A stretch of 64,000 nucleotides of DNA from Mangrovibacterium lignilyticum. GTDB taxonomy: Bacteria > Bacteroidota > Bacteroidia > Bacteroidales > Prolixibacteraceae. The stretch's first letter is position 1, and the number at the start of each line of letters is the position of its first letter. Of this stretch, positions 54,924 to 63,507 are shown in pieces. The notes under the pieces were generated by a model, which was not told the DNA's origin, made no database searches, and saw nothing but the letters and a program-made list of their open reading frames with translations. The position numbers and the translations under genes were made by a program. The stretch is from NCBI RefSeq assembly GCF_010882175.1, contig NZ_WKLH01000001.1, positions 885,464-949,463 on the forward strand, read 5' to 3'.

Positions 54924-55645
54924 GCATTGACCTGATCACACCGCTAACTATTGGCCTCGTCGGCAGCTTCCACTGCATTGGCATGTGTGGCCCCATTGCC
55001 GTGGCCTTGCCGCTGAAAGAGCATAAGCTGCCGGCAAAGCTGGGAGGCGGAATTCTGTACAATCTCGGACGAACGGTCACTTATGCTGTCATGGGCGTCC
55101 TCTTCGGACTTTTAGGACAGGGAATCCACATGGCTGGTTTTCAGCAATGGACTTCAATCATACTGGGGATCGCCCTTATCGTTAGTGTGTTATTTCCCTA
55201 TTTTTTCAAACAAAAACTGAATGTCACCAATTTGGTTAGTGGTTACGCCGGACGATTGATCAACAACCTGAGAAGACTTTTTTCCAACAAGTCCTACTCG
55301 TCTCTATTGGCTATTGGTCTGCTAAACGGATTACTTCCCTGTGGACTCGTCTACGTAGCCATAGCCGGAGCCATCAATACAAACAGCGTGATCCATGGTG
55401 CTTTGTTTATGGCCCTGTTTGGATTGGGAACTATCCCGATGATGTTGATTGTATCCTTAACCGGCCATGCAATCAGCCAGGGAATACGGGCAAAAATGCG
55501 GAAAATAGTTCCCTATTTCATCGTTCTTTTAGGTGTTCTTTTCATCTTACGAGGCATGTCACTTGGCATCCCCTATGTTAGCCCAAAAGCTGAAAAACTG
55601 GAACTACATTCAGCCCAAAACCAGGAGGAAAGTTGTTGCCATTAG
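54920..55645 (+). CDS. TauE/SafE-type membrane protein of the cbb3 cluster
   Basis: 241 residues, about six helices. SFHCIGMCGPIAVALPL (about 16-32) with HCxxMCGP is the hallmark of the sulfite exporter TauE/SafE subfamily found with cbb3 genes, where the Cys and Met residues suggest copper handling rather than sulfite export (inference). The C-terminus carries another cysteine pair (ESCCH). Confidence 0.85.
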   Translation: MSIDLITPLTIGLVGSFHCIGMCGPIAVALPLKEHKLPAKLGGGILYNLGRTVTYAVMGVLFGLLGQGIHMAGFQQWTSIILGIALIVSVLFPYFFKQKLNVTNLVSGYAGRLINNLRRLFSNKSYSSLLAIGLLNGLLPCGLVYVAIAGAINTNSVIHGALFMALFGLGTIPMMLIVSLTGHAISQGIRAKMRKIVPYFIVLLGVLFILRGMSLGIPYVSPKAEKLELHSAQNQEESCCH

Positions 55646-55855
55646 ACTATAATTTGAAATCGATTTAATGAATATAAACCAATAAATTAAGGACAATACA
55701 CACGAGCAAATGTTAACTCGGAAAACAGAAACCAGCTAATTTGAAAAAAAAGTCATTTTTATCCCCTTTGGGTTAAACATTCACTTAACTTTTTGGTTTT
55801 TTATCTTGAAAATTGCTATAGATAGATTTAAACTGGAGCAAAATCAAAACCCTAT

Positions 55856-56665
55856 ATGATTGGAGTAAAAAAGCTAAACATTAAACTAATTACCGGATTC
55901 CTCTTTTTTGTATCGGTCATACCTTCCTTCGGACAAAATGTGACTTTCGACGGTCAACCATCCACAGACCCGGAAATTGGAGTTGTTGAACATCTGGACG
56001 AATTTCTCCCCAAAGATATTTACATCACCGGGATCGATTCACAAACAGTTGTTTTAACTGACTTAATTGACAAACCAACCATCATCAACTATGTGTATTT
56101 CCGTTGCCCGGGAATTTGCAGCCCACTCATGGAAGGGCTCGCCGAGGTAATGGATAAATCGGATTTAGTTCCCGGAGTTGACTACCAGGTACTGACGATC
56201 AGCTTTGATCCGACTGAGACGTTGGATTTAGCACTCCGCAAAAAGACAAACTACCTGAATCTGGTCACAAAAAAAGAACAAATCTCTAACGGTTGGAAAT
56301 TCTTCGTATCCGACAGTGCCAGCATTGCCAAAGGAACGAATGCCGTCGGTTTCAAATATAAACGTCAGGGAAATGACTTCCTACATGCCGCATCGGTCAT
56401 GGTTATTAGCCCGAACGGAAAAATTACCCGTTACCTGAATGGCTTGTATTTTTTACCGTTCGAATTTAAAATGGCCATTATCGAAGCTAACAAAGGACAG
56501 TCAGCTCCAACGATTAATAAGATCCTTCAATTTTGCTACTCTTACGATCCCGTAGGTCAAACCTATGTGCTCAATGTTACGAAAGTAGCCGGAACGCTGA
56601 TTCTGTTCATCGCCCTGATCCTATTCCTATTCTTGATTTTTAAACCTAAGACGAAAAAGAAATAA
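55856..56665 (+). CDS. SCO1/SenC copper chaperone
   Basis: 269 residues. A signal or anchor helix (about 6-24), a thioredoxin-like domain with the copper-binding CPGIC motif in YFRCPGICSPLMEGL (about 83-97), and its partner histidine in HAASVMVI (about 180). A further C-terminal helix (about 242-262) anchors it. It matures the CuA site of the oxidase encoded directly downstream. 210 bp separate it from the cbb3 cluster, so it likely starts the caa3 operon. Confidence 0.9.
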   Translation: MIGVKKLNIKLITGFLFFVSVIPSFGQNVTFDGQPSTDPEIGVVEHLDEFLPKDIYITGIDSQTVVLTDLIDKPTIINYVYFRCPGICSPLMEGLAEVMDKSDLVPGVDYQVLTISFDPTETLDLALRKKTNYLNLVTKKEQISNGWKFFVSDSASIAKGTNAVGFKYKRQGNDFLHAASVMVISPNGKITRYLNGLYFLPFEFKMAIIEANKGQSAPTINKILQFCYSYDPVGQTYVLNVTKVAGTLILFIALILFLFLIFKPKTKKK

Positions 56666-56680
56666 CAAACAACCTAATCT

Positions 56681-58294
56681 ATGCAAGCAAGTTCTCAAAT
56701 ACCCCATGACGTAAGTTACCTGGATTATAAAGGTAAATACAAAGGGTTACTGGCGTGGATTTTATCCACCGACCACAAACGAATTGCCCTGCTTTACATG
56801 TTTTCCATAATGACCATGTTTTTTGTCGGTGTCTGTCTTGGACTAGCGATGAAACTGGAGTTAATTGCTCCGGGAAAAACCATTATGGGAGCCCAGGACT
56901 ACAACGCCGTTTTCACGGTTCACGGGGTAATTATGATTTTCATGATTGTGATCCCCGGCTTACCCGCCGTTTTTGGGAATTTCTTACTCCCCCTTATGAT
57001 TGGGGCGAAAGACGTTGCCTTTCCTAAATTGAATTTATTCTCCTGGTATCTATATATTGCCGGAGCTATTCTGGTTATTTCGTCCGTTCTTTTCGGTGAC
57101 GGGTCACCGGATACGGGATGGACTTTTTATGCACCCTACAGCTTCAGGACAGGCACCAATATGTTGCCTGCAATCTTTGGAGCTTTTGTATTGGGTTTCT
57201 CCTCCATTTTGACAGGTTTGAATTTTATTGTAACCATCCATCGGTTACGCGCTCCGGGAATGACGTGGACTAAAATGCCACTGTTTCCATGGACACTTTA
57301 CGGAACAGCATGGATTCAACTACTGGCAACTCCGGTCGTTGGAATCACGCTGGTTCTGGTTTCACTGGAGCGAATTTTTGGCATTGGAGTTTTCGATCCG
57401 GCTTTGGGTGGAGACCCCATACTCTACCAGCACTTATTCTGGATCTACTCTCACCCGGCCGTATACATCATGATTCTACCGGCGATGGGAGCGATTTCAG
57501 AAGTGATACCAACCTTTTCGCAAAAACATGTTTTCGGGTATAAAGCAATTGTTGCTTCAACCTTAGCGATTGCCTTTGTCGGTTATTTTGTTTGGGGACA
57601 CCACATGTTCACATCCGGAATGAGCGGCACTGCACAATATACTTTTTCAATTTTGACCTTCCTGGTGGCTATCCCAAGTGCGATCAAGGTTTTCAATTGG
57701 ATCTCGACCATGTATAAGGGCTCCATTGCTTTGGAAACGCCCTTCTTCTGGGCAATGTCATTCATTTTTGTATTTATGATCGGTGGTCTCTCCGGGCTCG
57801 TTTTGGGTGCCCTGGCAACCGATGTTTATGTACATGACACCGCCTTTGTAGTCGCGCACTTCCATTTCATCGTATTTGGCGGCGTTGGGTTTTCCTTCTT
57901 TGCTGCCATTCACTATTGGTTTCCCAAGATGTTTGGCCGCATGTACGATAAAACCTGGGCCAATGTCGGCTGGATCGTATTTTTCATTGGGTTCCTCGCG
58001 CTGTATACTCCCATGTTCTACCTGGGAATGCAGGGAATGCCACGTCGTTACTACGACTACCTGGAGCAGTTTCATTCGGCCAATATTTTGTCGACACTCG
58101 GATCCTGGGTGATGACCTTTGGATTAGCCATTATCGTAATTAACCTTTTCCGCTCAGCAAAGAGCGGAGCAATTGCACCTGAAAACCCCTGGAACGGAAA
58201 AACCCTGGAATGGACTGTTCCATCACCCCCTCCTGTTGAAAATTTTGATGATATCCCCGTTTACGGAGAAAAAGACGGACCTTACGAATACTAA
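56681..58294 (+). CDS. ctaD: Cytochrome c oxidase subunit I, A2 type
   Basis: 537 residues, twelve helices, heme-copper oxidase fold. The active-site stretch reads YSHPAVYIMILPAMG (256-270) instead of GHPEVY: the glutamate of the D-channel is replaced and the Tyr-Ser pair of A2-family oxidases is present, as in caa3 enzymes. WGHHMFTSGM (about 309-318) has the CuB histidines and HFHFIVFGG the heme ligands. It pumps protons while reducing oxygen. Confidence 0.95.
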   Translation: MQASSQIPHDVSYLDYKGKYKGLLAWILSTDHKRIALLYMFSIMTMFFVGVCLGLAMKLELIAPGKTIMGAQDYNAVFTVHGVIMIFMIVIPGLPAVFGNFLLPLMIGAKDVAFPKLNLFSWYLYIAGAILVISSVLFGDGSPDTGWTFYAPYSFRTGTNMLPAIFGAFVLGFSSILTGLNFIVTIHRLRAPGMTWTKMPLFPWTLYGTAWIQLLATPVVGITLVLVSLERIFGIGVFDPALGGDPILYQHLFWIYSHPAVYIMILPAMGAISEVIPTFSQKHVFGYKAIVASTLAIAFVGYFVWGHHMFTSGMSGTAQYTFSILTFLVAIPSAIKVFNWISTMYKGSIALETPFFWAMSFIFVFMIGGLSGLVLGALATDVYVHDTAFVVAHFHFIVFGGVGFSFFAAIHYWFPKMFGRMYDKTWANVGWIVFFIGFLALYTPMFYLGMQGMPRRYYDYLEQFHSANILSTLGSWVMTFGLAIIVINLFRSAKSGAIAPENPWNGKTLEWTVPSPPPVENFDDIPVYGEKDGPYEY

Positions 58295-58305
58295 AACCTA
58301 AACCT

Positions 58306-58923
58306 ATGTCACAAGCAATTCACCATGATGAGCACTATGATGCAGAAGGGTCTAAAATAGGGATGTGGCTCTTTATTTTTACGGAACTGCTGTTGTTTGG
58401 CGGTCTCTTTGTCATCTACTCAGTGTACCGTTTTATGAATCAGGACGCCTTTCACCTGGCAGCCGAAGAGCTCAACACAACTGTAGGAAGTATCAACACC
58501 ATAATTCTGTTGGTCAGTAGTATGACGATTGCCATGTCGACCTCGGCCTTGCAAAAAGGACAAAAAGGAACAACCATCGTCCTGCTTGAGATAACCCTCA
58601 TGCTGGGACTAATTTTCCTGGTTAATAAATATTTTGAATGGGGCGTAAAGTTTGAACACGGTATCTTCCCGGGATCGCAACACATGCTGGACACACTCAG
58701 CCAGGGTGAAATATTATTCTTCGGCTTATATTTTGTTATGACCGGCTTGCATGCTCTCCATATTATTGCAGGTATGGCTTTGATCGGTGTTACACTGGCT
58801 AAAGTTTCGAAAGGAACGGTTCATCCTGAGCGGTCTGCCTTACTTGAGAATGCCGGCTTATATTGGCACCTTGTCGACTTAATCTGGATTTTCCTGTTCC
58901 CATTATTCTACCTCATTCATTAA
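58306..58923 (+). CDS. ctaE: Cytochrome c oxidase subunit III
   Basis: 205 residues, five helices (short form). KIGMWLFIFTELLLFGGLF (about 15-33), TGLHALHIIAGM (about 146-157) and a final WHLVDLIWIFLFPLFYL (about 186-202) are subunit III signatures. 11 bp after ctaD. Confidence 0.93.
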   Translation: MSQAIHHDEHYDAEGSKIGMWLFIFTELLLFGGLFVIYSVYRFMNQDAFHLAAEELNTTVGSINTIILLVSSMTIAMSTSALQKGQKGTTIVLLEITLMLGLIFLVNKYFEWGVKFEHGIFPGSQHMLDTLSQGEILFFGLYFVMTGLHALHIIAGMALIGVTLAKVSKGTVHPERSALLENAGLYWHLVDLIWIFLFPLFYLIH

Positions 58924-58939
58924 TTTTAAATGTGGAAGT

Positions 58940-59224
58940 ATGCAAAACGAAAAACATCATATAGTCCCATACAGCACGTATATAATCATTTTGGCTGCAC
59001 TCGTGTTGTTTACCTTTCTGTCAATTGAAGTTACGGGCATTGAGTTAGGTGGTTTAACGGTGGCAGCAGCATTAATTTTTGCTTCCCTGAAGTCGTACCT
59101 GGTGCTTACTTATTTCATGCACCTGAAGTTTGATAAACCTTACATTCGAATCATGGTCGGATTTGTAATCCTGGTTTTTCTGGCTGTTATCATCATTACT
59201 TTTATTGACTACTTTTTCAGATAA
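58940..59224 (+). CDS. ctaF: Cytochrome c oxidase subunit IV
   Basis: 94 residues, three helices, fitting the prokaryotic COX4 family: YIIILAALVLFTFLSIEVTGIELGGL, AALIFASLKSYLVLTYFMHLKFD and the last helix. Lies between subunits III and II. Confidence 0.88.
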   Translation: MQNEKHHIVPYSTYIIILAALVLFTFLSIEVTGIELGGLTVAAALIFASLKSYLVLTYFMHLKFDKPYIRIMVGFVILVFLAVIIITFIDYFFR

Positions 59225-59229
59225 GTACT

Positions 59230-60174
59230 ATGTATATACTAGCATCAACACAAGCTTCTAACTTTGTCTCCGGTGTCGACCGGGCATTCCTGATTATCCT
59301 GGGTATTTGCTTCTTTTTCCTCATCGGGCTTACCCTGACAATGGTCTATTTCATATACCGTTATAATCGGAAAAAGAATCCGATAGCGACACAGATCACA
59401 GGAAGTAATACCCTGGAAGTAGTCTGGACAGTTATTCCGACCATCCTGGTGCTCATCATGTTCTACTATGGATGGGCCGGTTGGAAACCGATGAAAACAG
59501 CCCCTGACGATGCCTTCGAAATCGACGTTATTGCACGCATGTGGAATTTTACCTTTGAATATGACAACGGCAGAAAAACAGACACCCTGTTTGTTCCGTT
59601 AAACAAACCGGTAAAACTAAATCTGAATTCGATGGATGTTATTCACTCTCTTTATATCCCTGCTTACAGGGTAAAAGAAGACGTGGTCCCCGGAAAAGAA
59701 AAATTCATGTGGTTTATTCCGGAGAAGGAAGGCACGTTCGAATTGTTTTGTACCGAATATTGCGGCTTACAACACTCCTACATGTACAATTGGGTGAAAG
59801 CTGTTCCGCAGGATGAATTTGACAAATGGTATACCGACACCACAGCCAAAGTTGCATCAGCAACGGTCGATTCACCGACTGCTGCCGGTAAACGAATCAT
59901 GACTAACATCGGTTGTTTTGCTTGTCATACAGTCGATGGGAATAAACTTGTTGGGCCAACCTTTAAAGGTTTATACGGGCACGAAGTAACGGTTAAGGCC
60001 GGCGGCGAAACCAAAACGGTTGTGGCCGACGACGAGTATATCAAAAATTCTATCTTAGATCCTAATTCGGAAATTGTTGACGGCTATAACAAAGGCTTGA
60101 TGCAGTCGTACCAAGGTCAGCTCAGCGACACCGAAATCTCTCAAATTATCGAGTATCTTAAATCATTGAAGTGA
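59230..60174 (+). CDS. ctaC: Cytochrome c oxidase subunit II fused to cytochrome c
   Basis: 314 residues. Two helices (about 17-42 and 65-83), the CuA domain (about 95-200) with C174-TEY-C178-GLQH182-SYM185, then a c-type cytochrome domain with CFACH at 229-233. The fusion makes this a caa3-type enzyme that accepts electrons through its own heme c. It is unusual that subunit II comes after I, III and IV. The stop overlaps the GTG start of ctaB. Confidence 0.94.
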   Translation: MYILASTQASNFVSGVDRAFLIILGICFFFLIGLTLTMVYFIYRYNRKKNPIATQITGSNTLEVVWTVIPTILVLIMFYYGWAGWKPMKTAPDDAFEIDVIARMWNFTFEYDNGRKTDTLFVPLNKPVKLNLNSMDVIHSLYIPAYRVKEDVVPGKEKFMWFIPEKEGTFELFCTEYCGLQHSYMYNWVKAVPQDEFDKWYTDTTAKVASATVDSPTAAGKRIMTNIGCFACHTVDGNKLVGPTFKGLYGHEVTVKAGGETKTVVADDEYIKNSILDPNSEIVDGYNKGLMQSYQGQLSDTEISQIIEYLKSLK

Positions 60175-61049
60175 GTAAAAATAGTTTACGTTCTCTTATT
60201 AAAATCATTCTGGAACTGGGCAAAGCGCGTATCTCTTTGCCCGTTGCTTTATCTGCCTTAACCGGTTATGTTTTACATTCAGGCACCGTTGGTGCACCGG
60301 GCTGGTATCTTACAATTGGCGTTTTTCTGGTCTCCTGCAGCTCCGGCGCAATCAACCATTGGCAGGAGTACGATACCGATGCCCTGATGCCCCGGACCAA
60401 AGACCGCCCCATCCCTTCCGGGGCTATTACACCTGTATTTGCCATTGGCGTTGCCGCAGCGTATTTCATTGCCGGCAGCATCATCCTGTTGCTTCATTTC
60501 CCGTACGTGGCATGGATTGCGGCAGGCATTACTTTACTCTCGTATAACGGCATCTATACCCCCTTAAAAAAGGTGACAGCCTTCGCGGTCGTTCCCGGCT
60601 CGCTGGTTGGAGCACTTCCGCCGTATATTGGCTGGCTGGCTCATGGCGGTTCAATTACCGATCCGACAATCTTTCTTGTAGCCACCTTCTTCTTTATCGG
60701 GCAGATTCCACATTTCTGGCTGCTGCTGCTCATGTTTGGGAAAGAATACAGCCTTGCCGGCTATCCCAGCCTGCACAGTATTTTCAGCGAAAACCAGATC
60801 AAACGGCTCAGTTATACCTGGATTCTGGCAACCATCGCTTCGGCTTTGCTCATTGCCCTGAAAGTATTTATTGGCCGCACAACCCTGTTTATCCTGATGT
60901 TCTACATCTTCTACCTGCTGTTTTCGACCACCATCGAACTGTTTGCCAAGAAAGACCTTCGGGTTCGCCCCACCTTCTTTAAGCTGAATTTCCTGTACCT
61001 GTTTATGATGATTGCACTCATCGTCGACAGCCTCTTTCATCGCCCATGA
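60171..61049 (+). CDS. ctaB: Protoheme IX farnesyltransferase (heme O synthase)
   Basis: Farnesylates heme B to heme O. 292 residues, UbiA-type fold with about eight helices; NHWQEYDTDALMPRTKDRPIPSG (about 62-84) carries the first Asp-rich motif. The reading frame begins at GTG (60171-60173), overlapping the ctaC stop (GTGA), so translation is coupled. Heme A synthase (ctaA) is not in the window. Confidence 0.93.
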   Translation: MSKNSLRSLIKIILELGKARISLPVALSALTGYVLHSGTVGAPGWYLTIGVFLVSCSSGAINHWQEYDTDALMPRTKDRPIPSGAITPVFAIGVAAAYFIAGSIILLLHFPYVAWIAAGITLLSYNGIYTPLKKVTAFAVVPGSLVGALPPYIGWLAHGGSITDPTIFLVATFFFIGQIPHFWLLLLMFGKEYSLAGYPSLHSIFSENQIKRLSYTWILATIASALLIALKVFIGRTTLFILMFYIFYLLFSTTIELFAKKDLRVRPTFFKLNFLYLFMMIALIVDSLFHRP

Positions 61050-61116
61050 ACCTAATATAAAATAGCTTGTTCTTTCAATTGAGATATCCCTATTATTACA
61101 TATATTGTCTGGGAAA

Positions 61117-61596
61117 ATGAAAAAAGCAAGCCATATGTTTCTCGCAGGAATTATTACAGGAGTTTTAATCAGCCTGGCGCTGGTTTTCCTACTGGCACCA
61201 AAACTGATGTTTTCTGTCAGTGAAAGCAAATACGATTTTGCCACAACCAAAGCACTCATTGAAAAAGCGACTCCGGAAAACCAATGGAGTATGCCGCACC
61301 AGTACGATCTTCAGGCAACCATGAAAAAACATGGTTTTGATGTTGATCCGGTTACCGTCTTTTCGATATGCAAACCCGACATCGCCGTCAAAATACTGGG
61401 CAACGATGTCAACCGGCACATCTCGGCCATGATGCCATGCCGGGTAGCGATTTATGAAAAAGAAGACGGCAAAACCTATATTGCCCGGATGAATGCCGGC
61501 TTACTGGCAAAGCTGTTAGGAAACGAAGTAAATGCGGTTATGGGTGAAGCCGAAACCGGAAGTGAAATAATACTGGAATCGGTTCTGAAGAAGTAA
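61117..61596 (+). CDS. DUF302 domain protein, membrane-anchored
   Basis: 159 residues from MKKASHMFLAGIITGVLIS, an anchor or signal helix (about 6-27), then a DUF302 domain (about 40-155): TPENQWSMPHQYDLQATMKKHGFDVDPVTVFSICKPDIA and the MMPCRVAIYEKEDGK segment. Cysteines in SICKP and MPCR could bind metal or heme. I start at ATG 61117 rather than the upstream TTG. Function unknown; next to oxidase and metal genes. Confidence 0.8.
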   Translation: MKKASHMFLAGIITGVLISLALVFLLAPKLMFSVSESKYDFATTKALIEKATPENQWSMPHQYDLQATMKKHGFDVDPVTVFSICKPDIAVKILGNDVNRHISAMMPCRVAIYEKEDGKTYIARMNAGLLAKLLGNEVNAVMGEAETGSEIILESVLKK

Positions 61597-61607
61597 CGGT
61601 CAGTGGT

Positions 61608-61643
61608 CAGTCACAGTCACAGTCGCAGTCACAGGCGCAGTGA
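61608..61643 (+). repeat. Hexanucleotide tandem repeat, about six CAGTCA units
   Basis: CAGTCA, CAGTCA, CAGTCG, CAGTCA, CAGGCG, CAGTGA in tandem just after the DUF302 stop; preceded by GGTCAGTGGTCAGT of similar sequence. Confidence 0.6.
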
Positions 61644-61689
61644 TCAGTTTTCAGAATAAAAAGCAAAACACAATTAAAAAATAAAACAG

Positions 61690-62013
61690 ATGAAACTAAC
61701 CACCATCTTATTCGCCCTTAGCATCGCTTTATTTACGGCCTGCTCCAACAGCGCGAAACAGCCAGCCGATGCAAACACCGCAACCGTAAGCGCTGAACCG
61801 GTTGAAATTGTTTATCATGTTGAAGGAATGACCTGCGATCACTGTGAAGAGAGCATTCAAAAAGGAGTCGGCGAACTTCCGGGAATTAGTTTGGTAGAAG
61901 CCAATCACGAAGATTCGACCACCAAAGTGATTTACGATCCCTCAAAAACCGACGAAAAAGCCATTGCCGAAGCCATCGGGAAACGGGGCTATACGGTGGC
62001 CGGGAAAAACTAA
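61690..62013 (+). CDS. HMA-domain periplasmic lipoprotein
   Basis: 107 residues. Lipoprotein signal MKLTTILFALSIALFTACSNS (lipid cysteine at about 18), an Ala/Thr-rich linker, then a heavy-metal-associated domain with GMTCDHCEESIQKGV (about 49-63), the CxxC of copper or mercury chaperones. Likely binds copper at the cell surface or periplasm, consistent with the oxidase-assembly genes upstream. Confidence 0.85.
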   Translation: MKLTTILFALSIALFTACSNSAKQPADANTATVSAEPVEIVYHVEGMTCDHCEESIQKGVGELPGISLVEANHEDSTTKVIYDPSKTDEKAIAEAIGKRGYTVAGKN

Positions 62014-62065
62014 CCGCCGTTTTTGCGGGCCGACATAGAAGCAACAGCAAAACCCGTTACCGGAA

Positions 62066-62098
62066 GAGATTGCTTCGTCGTACCTCCTCGCCATGACG
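62066..62098 (-). repeat. CGTCAT..GCGAGG...GAAGCAATCTC dispersed repeat
   Basis: On the minus strand it starts CGTCATGGCGAGGAGG and ends GACGAAGCAATCTC, the well-known intergenic repeat seen in many unrelated bacterial genomes (usual form CGTCATTGCGAGG...). Only one copy noticed in this window. Confidence 0.6.
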
Positions 62099-62117
62099 AA
62101 AGTCTCGCGTGAAGGAA

Positions 62118-62160
62118 AGAAGCCAATGGGCGCCCCAGCCGCCCATTGGCTTCTCTTTTT
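62118..62160 (+). terminator. Terminator after the HMA gene
   Basis: A 15-bp perfect stem (AGAAGCCAATGGGCG at 62118-62132, complement at 62140-62154) with a 7-nt loop followed by CTTTTT. Confidence 0.85.
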
Positions 62161-62259
62161 ATAAAGCCGCACCGTCATTGCCATCCGGCAACAGCCGGAG
62201 AAGCAACCTCCTTCCCCAATCATCGCGCTAAGTGGGAAGATGCCAGGCGAAAACGAAGA

Positions 62260-62280
62260 AAGCCGGAACAAGTCCGGCTT
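62260..62280 (-). terminator. Terminator for the DUF6261 gene
   Basis: AAGCCGGA (62260-62267) and TCCGGCTT (62273-62280) form an 8-bp stem; on the minus strand TCTTCGTTTTCG follows. Weak T-tract. Confidence 0.5.
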
Positions 62281-62342
62281 CCTGGTTATAGCGATTGAAA
62301 GTACATCCCTGGCCAATAATAACAGGGCTATCCGATCACCCT

Positions 62343-63065
62343 TTATGCCTCGTCATTGTCATTTATAGTATTACCTCGTTTTTTAACAGTTTCATTTGTT
62401 GCTTCAATTATTTGATTGACGGTTGCTGCATATTCACCGTAGGTCGCTTCGTCGGCAACGAGCATCCCATTCAGGAAGGTTACCAGCTTGTTATTCAACA
62501 ACGGAATCAACGCGCGTTTAATCGCCGTTGCACTTTGCAATTGACCTTCCTGCGCCTGCTCCTGCTGAAACGCCAGCTTGGCAGCATCAAAAGTATCCTG
62601 CGAAGCCTGCAAAGCGTCAATCAAATCGCTGCAACCAACAATAGCTGCGATTGAAACCTGGAGGTCGGCTTTGCCCAAATCCTCCAGTAACGAGTTCAGG
62701 TACGACGTTTCTGTATCATAATTCTCATCGGTAACCGAGAGACCATAGTATTCCAAAACACTGAACACCTGGAGAGCTGCAGCTTTAACCACTGCGTCGG
62801 GATTGAAGGTAGCACCATACAACAAATGGTATAAGGCATGATGATCGGCATCGCGTTGTTCATCTTTAACTTCCAGGTCCGATTCAGCTTTTTGGCGTTT
62901 AATGGCTGACGTTAGTTCCTGGTTTTTCGGGTCTATTTCACCAAAAATGGCAGCTAAAGCAACATTTGTTGCCAGCGTTCCTTCATGGTAAGCTTTGCTA
63001 ATTCGGCCGGTCGTAGCATTGGCCTCCGAATTACGGCACTTGTTCGATAATTTTAAAACTCTCAT
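62343..63065 (-). CDS. DUF6261 family protein
   Basis: 240 residues, almost wholly alpha-helical, no signal peptide or membrane segment. It fits the Bacteroidota DUF6261 family (repeated helical hairpins, KAAALQVFSVLEYYGLSVTDENYDTETSYLNSLLEDLG near the middle). Function unknown. It is isolated, facing away from the minisatellite region. Confidence 0.75.
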   Translation of the reverse strand: MRVLKLSNKCRNSEANATTGRISKAYHEGTLATNVALAAIFGEIDPKNQELTSAIKRQKAESDLEVKDEQRDADHHALYHLLYGATFNPDAVVKAAALQVFSVLEYYGLSVTDENYDTETSYLNSLLEDLGKADLQVSIAAIVGCSDLIDALQASQDTFDAAKLAFQQEQAQEGQLQSATAIKRALIPLLNNKLVTFLNGMLVADEATYGEYAATVNQIIEATNETVKKRGNTINDNDEA

Positions 63066-63247
63066 GTTATTCTTTATTTATGAGGCAAAGATGCGGGGTG
63101 ATTCTGATTGTCCTGCAGGATAGTAGAGGTGCTTTCACGAATCGTTAATCAAGTTATGACAAATAACCCGCTTAAGAAGAATCATTGCTTTATGTTTGTC
63201 AGCATATAATAGTGCACATTTGATTTAAACCGGTGTATTCTGAATCG

Positions 63248-63285
63248 ATGGAAACGACCTGTTCTTTTGGCGGGGTCGTTTCCAT
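63248..63285. repeat. 12-bp perfect inverted repeat at the head of the minisatellite
   Basis: ATGGAAACGACC (63248-63259) and GGTCGTTTCCAT (63274-63285) with a 14-nt loop; the second arm runs into the first 41-bp unit. Confidence 0.7.
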
Positions 63286-63507
63286 GCGTGCTTGCCTCGA
63301 CCGACCGTCCGCGAAGCAATTTCCATCCGTGTTTGCCTCGCCCGACCGTCCGCGAAGGCGTTTCCATCGGTGTTTGCCTCGCCCGGCCATCCGCGAAGGC
63401 GTTTCCATCGGTGCTTGGCTCCACCGGCCATCCGCGAGCCAATTTCCATGCGTGCTTGCCTCCACCGGCCGTCCGCGAAGCAATTTCCGTGCGTGCTTTC
63501 CTCACCA
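63279..63507 (+). repeat. 41-bp minisatellite, five full units plus a partial one
   Basis: Units start at 63279, 63320, 63361, 63402 and 63443, each exactly 41 bp, followed by a partial unit at 63484. Each begins TTTCC(A/G)T and contains GTCCGCGA or ATCCGCGA near its end. Units 2 and 3 differ at three positions. Much richer in G+C than its surroundings. Confidence 0.9.

Larger units (their letters stand above)
62014..62342. other. Gap with two hairpins and a dispersed repeat
   Basis: 329 bp without a gene, holding a CGTCAT-type repeat (62066-62098) and terminators for both neighbouring genes. Confidence 0.5.

Noticed and set aside
55760-55830. Promoter for the SCO1-caa3 operon
   Set aside because: Only partial matches (TATCTTGA, TATAATTTG) to TAnnTTTG at wrong spacing; not specific enough to list.
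63279-63507. CRISPR array
   Set aside because: The units are contiguous without spacers and no cas genes are present.
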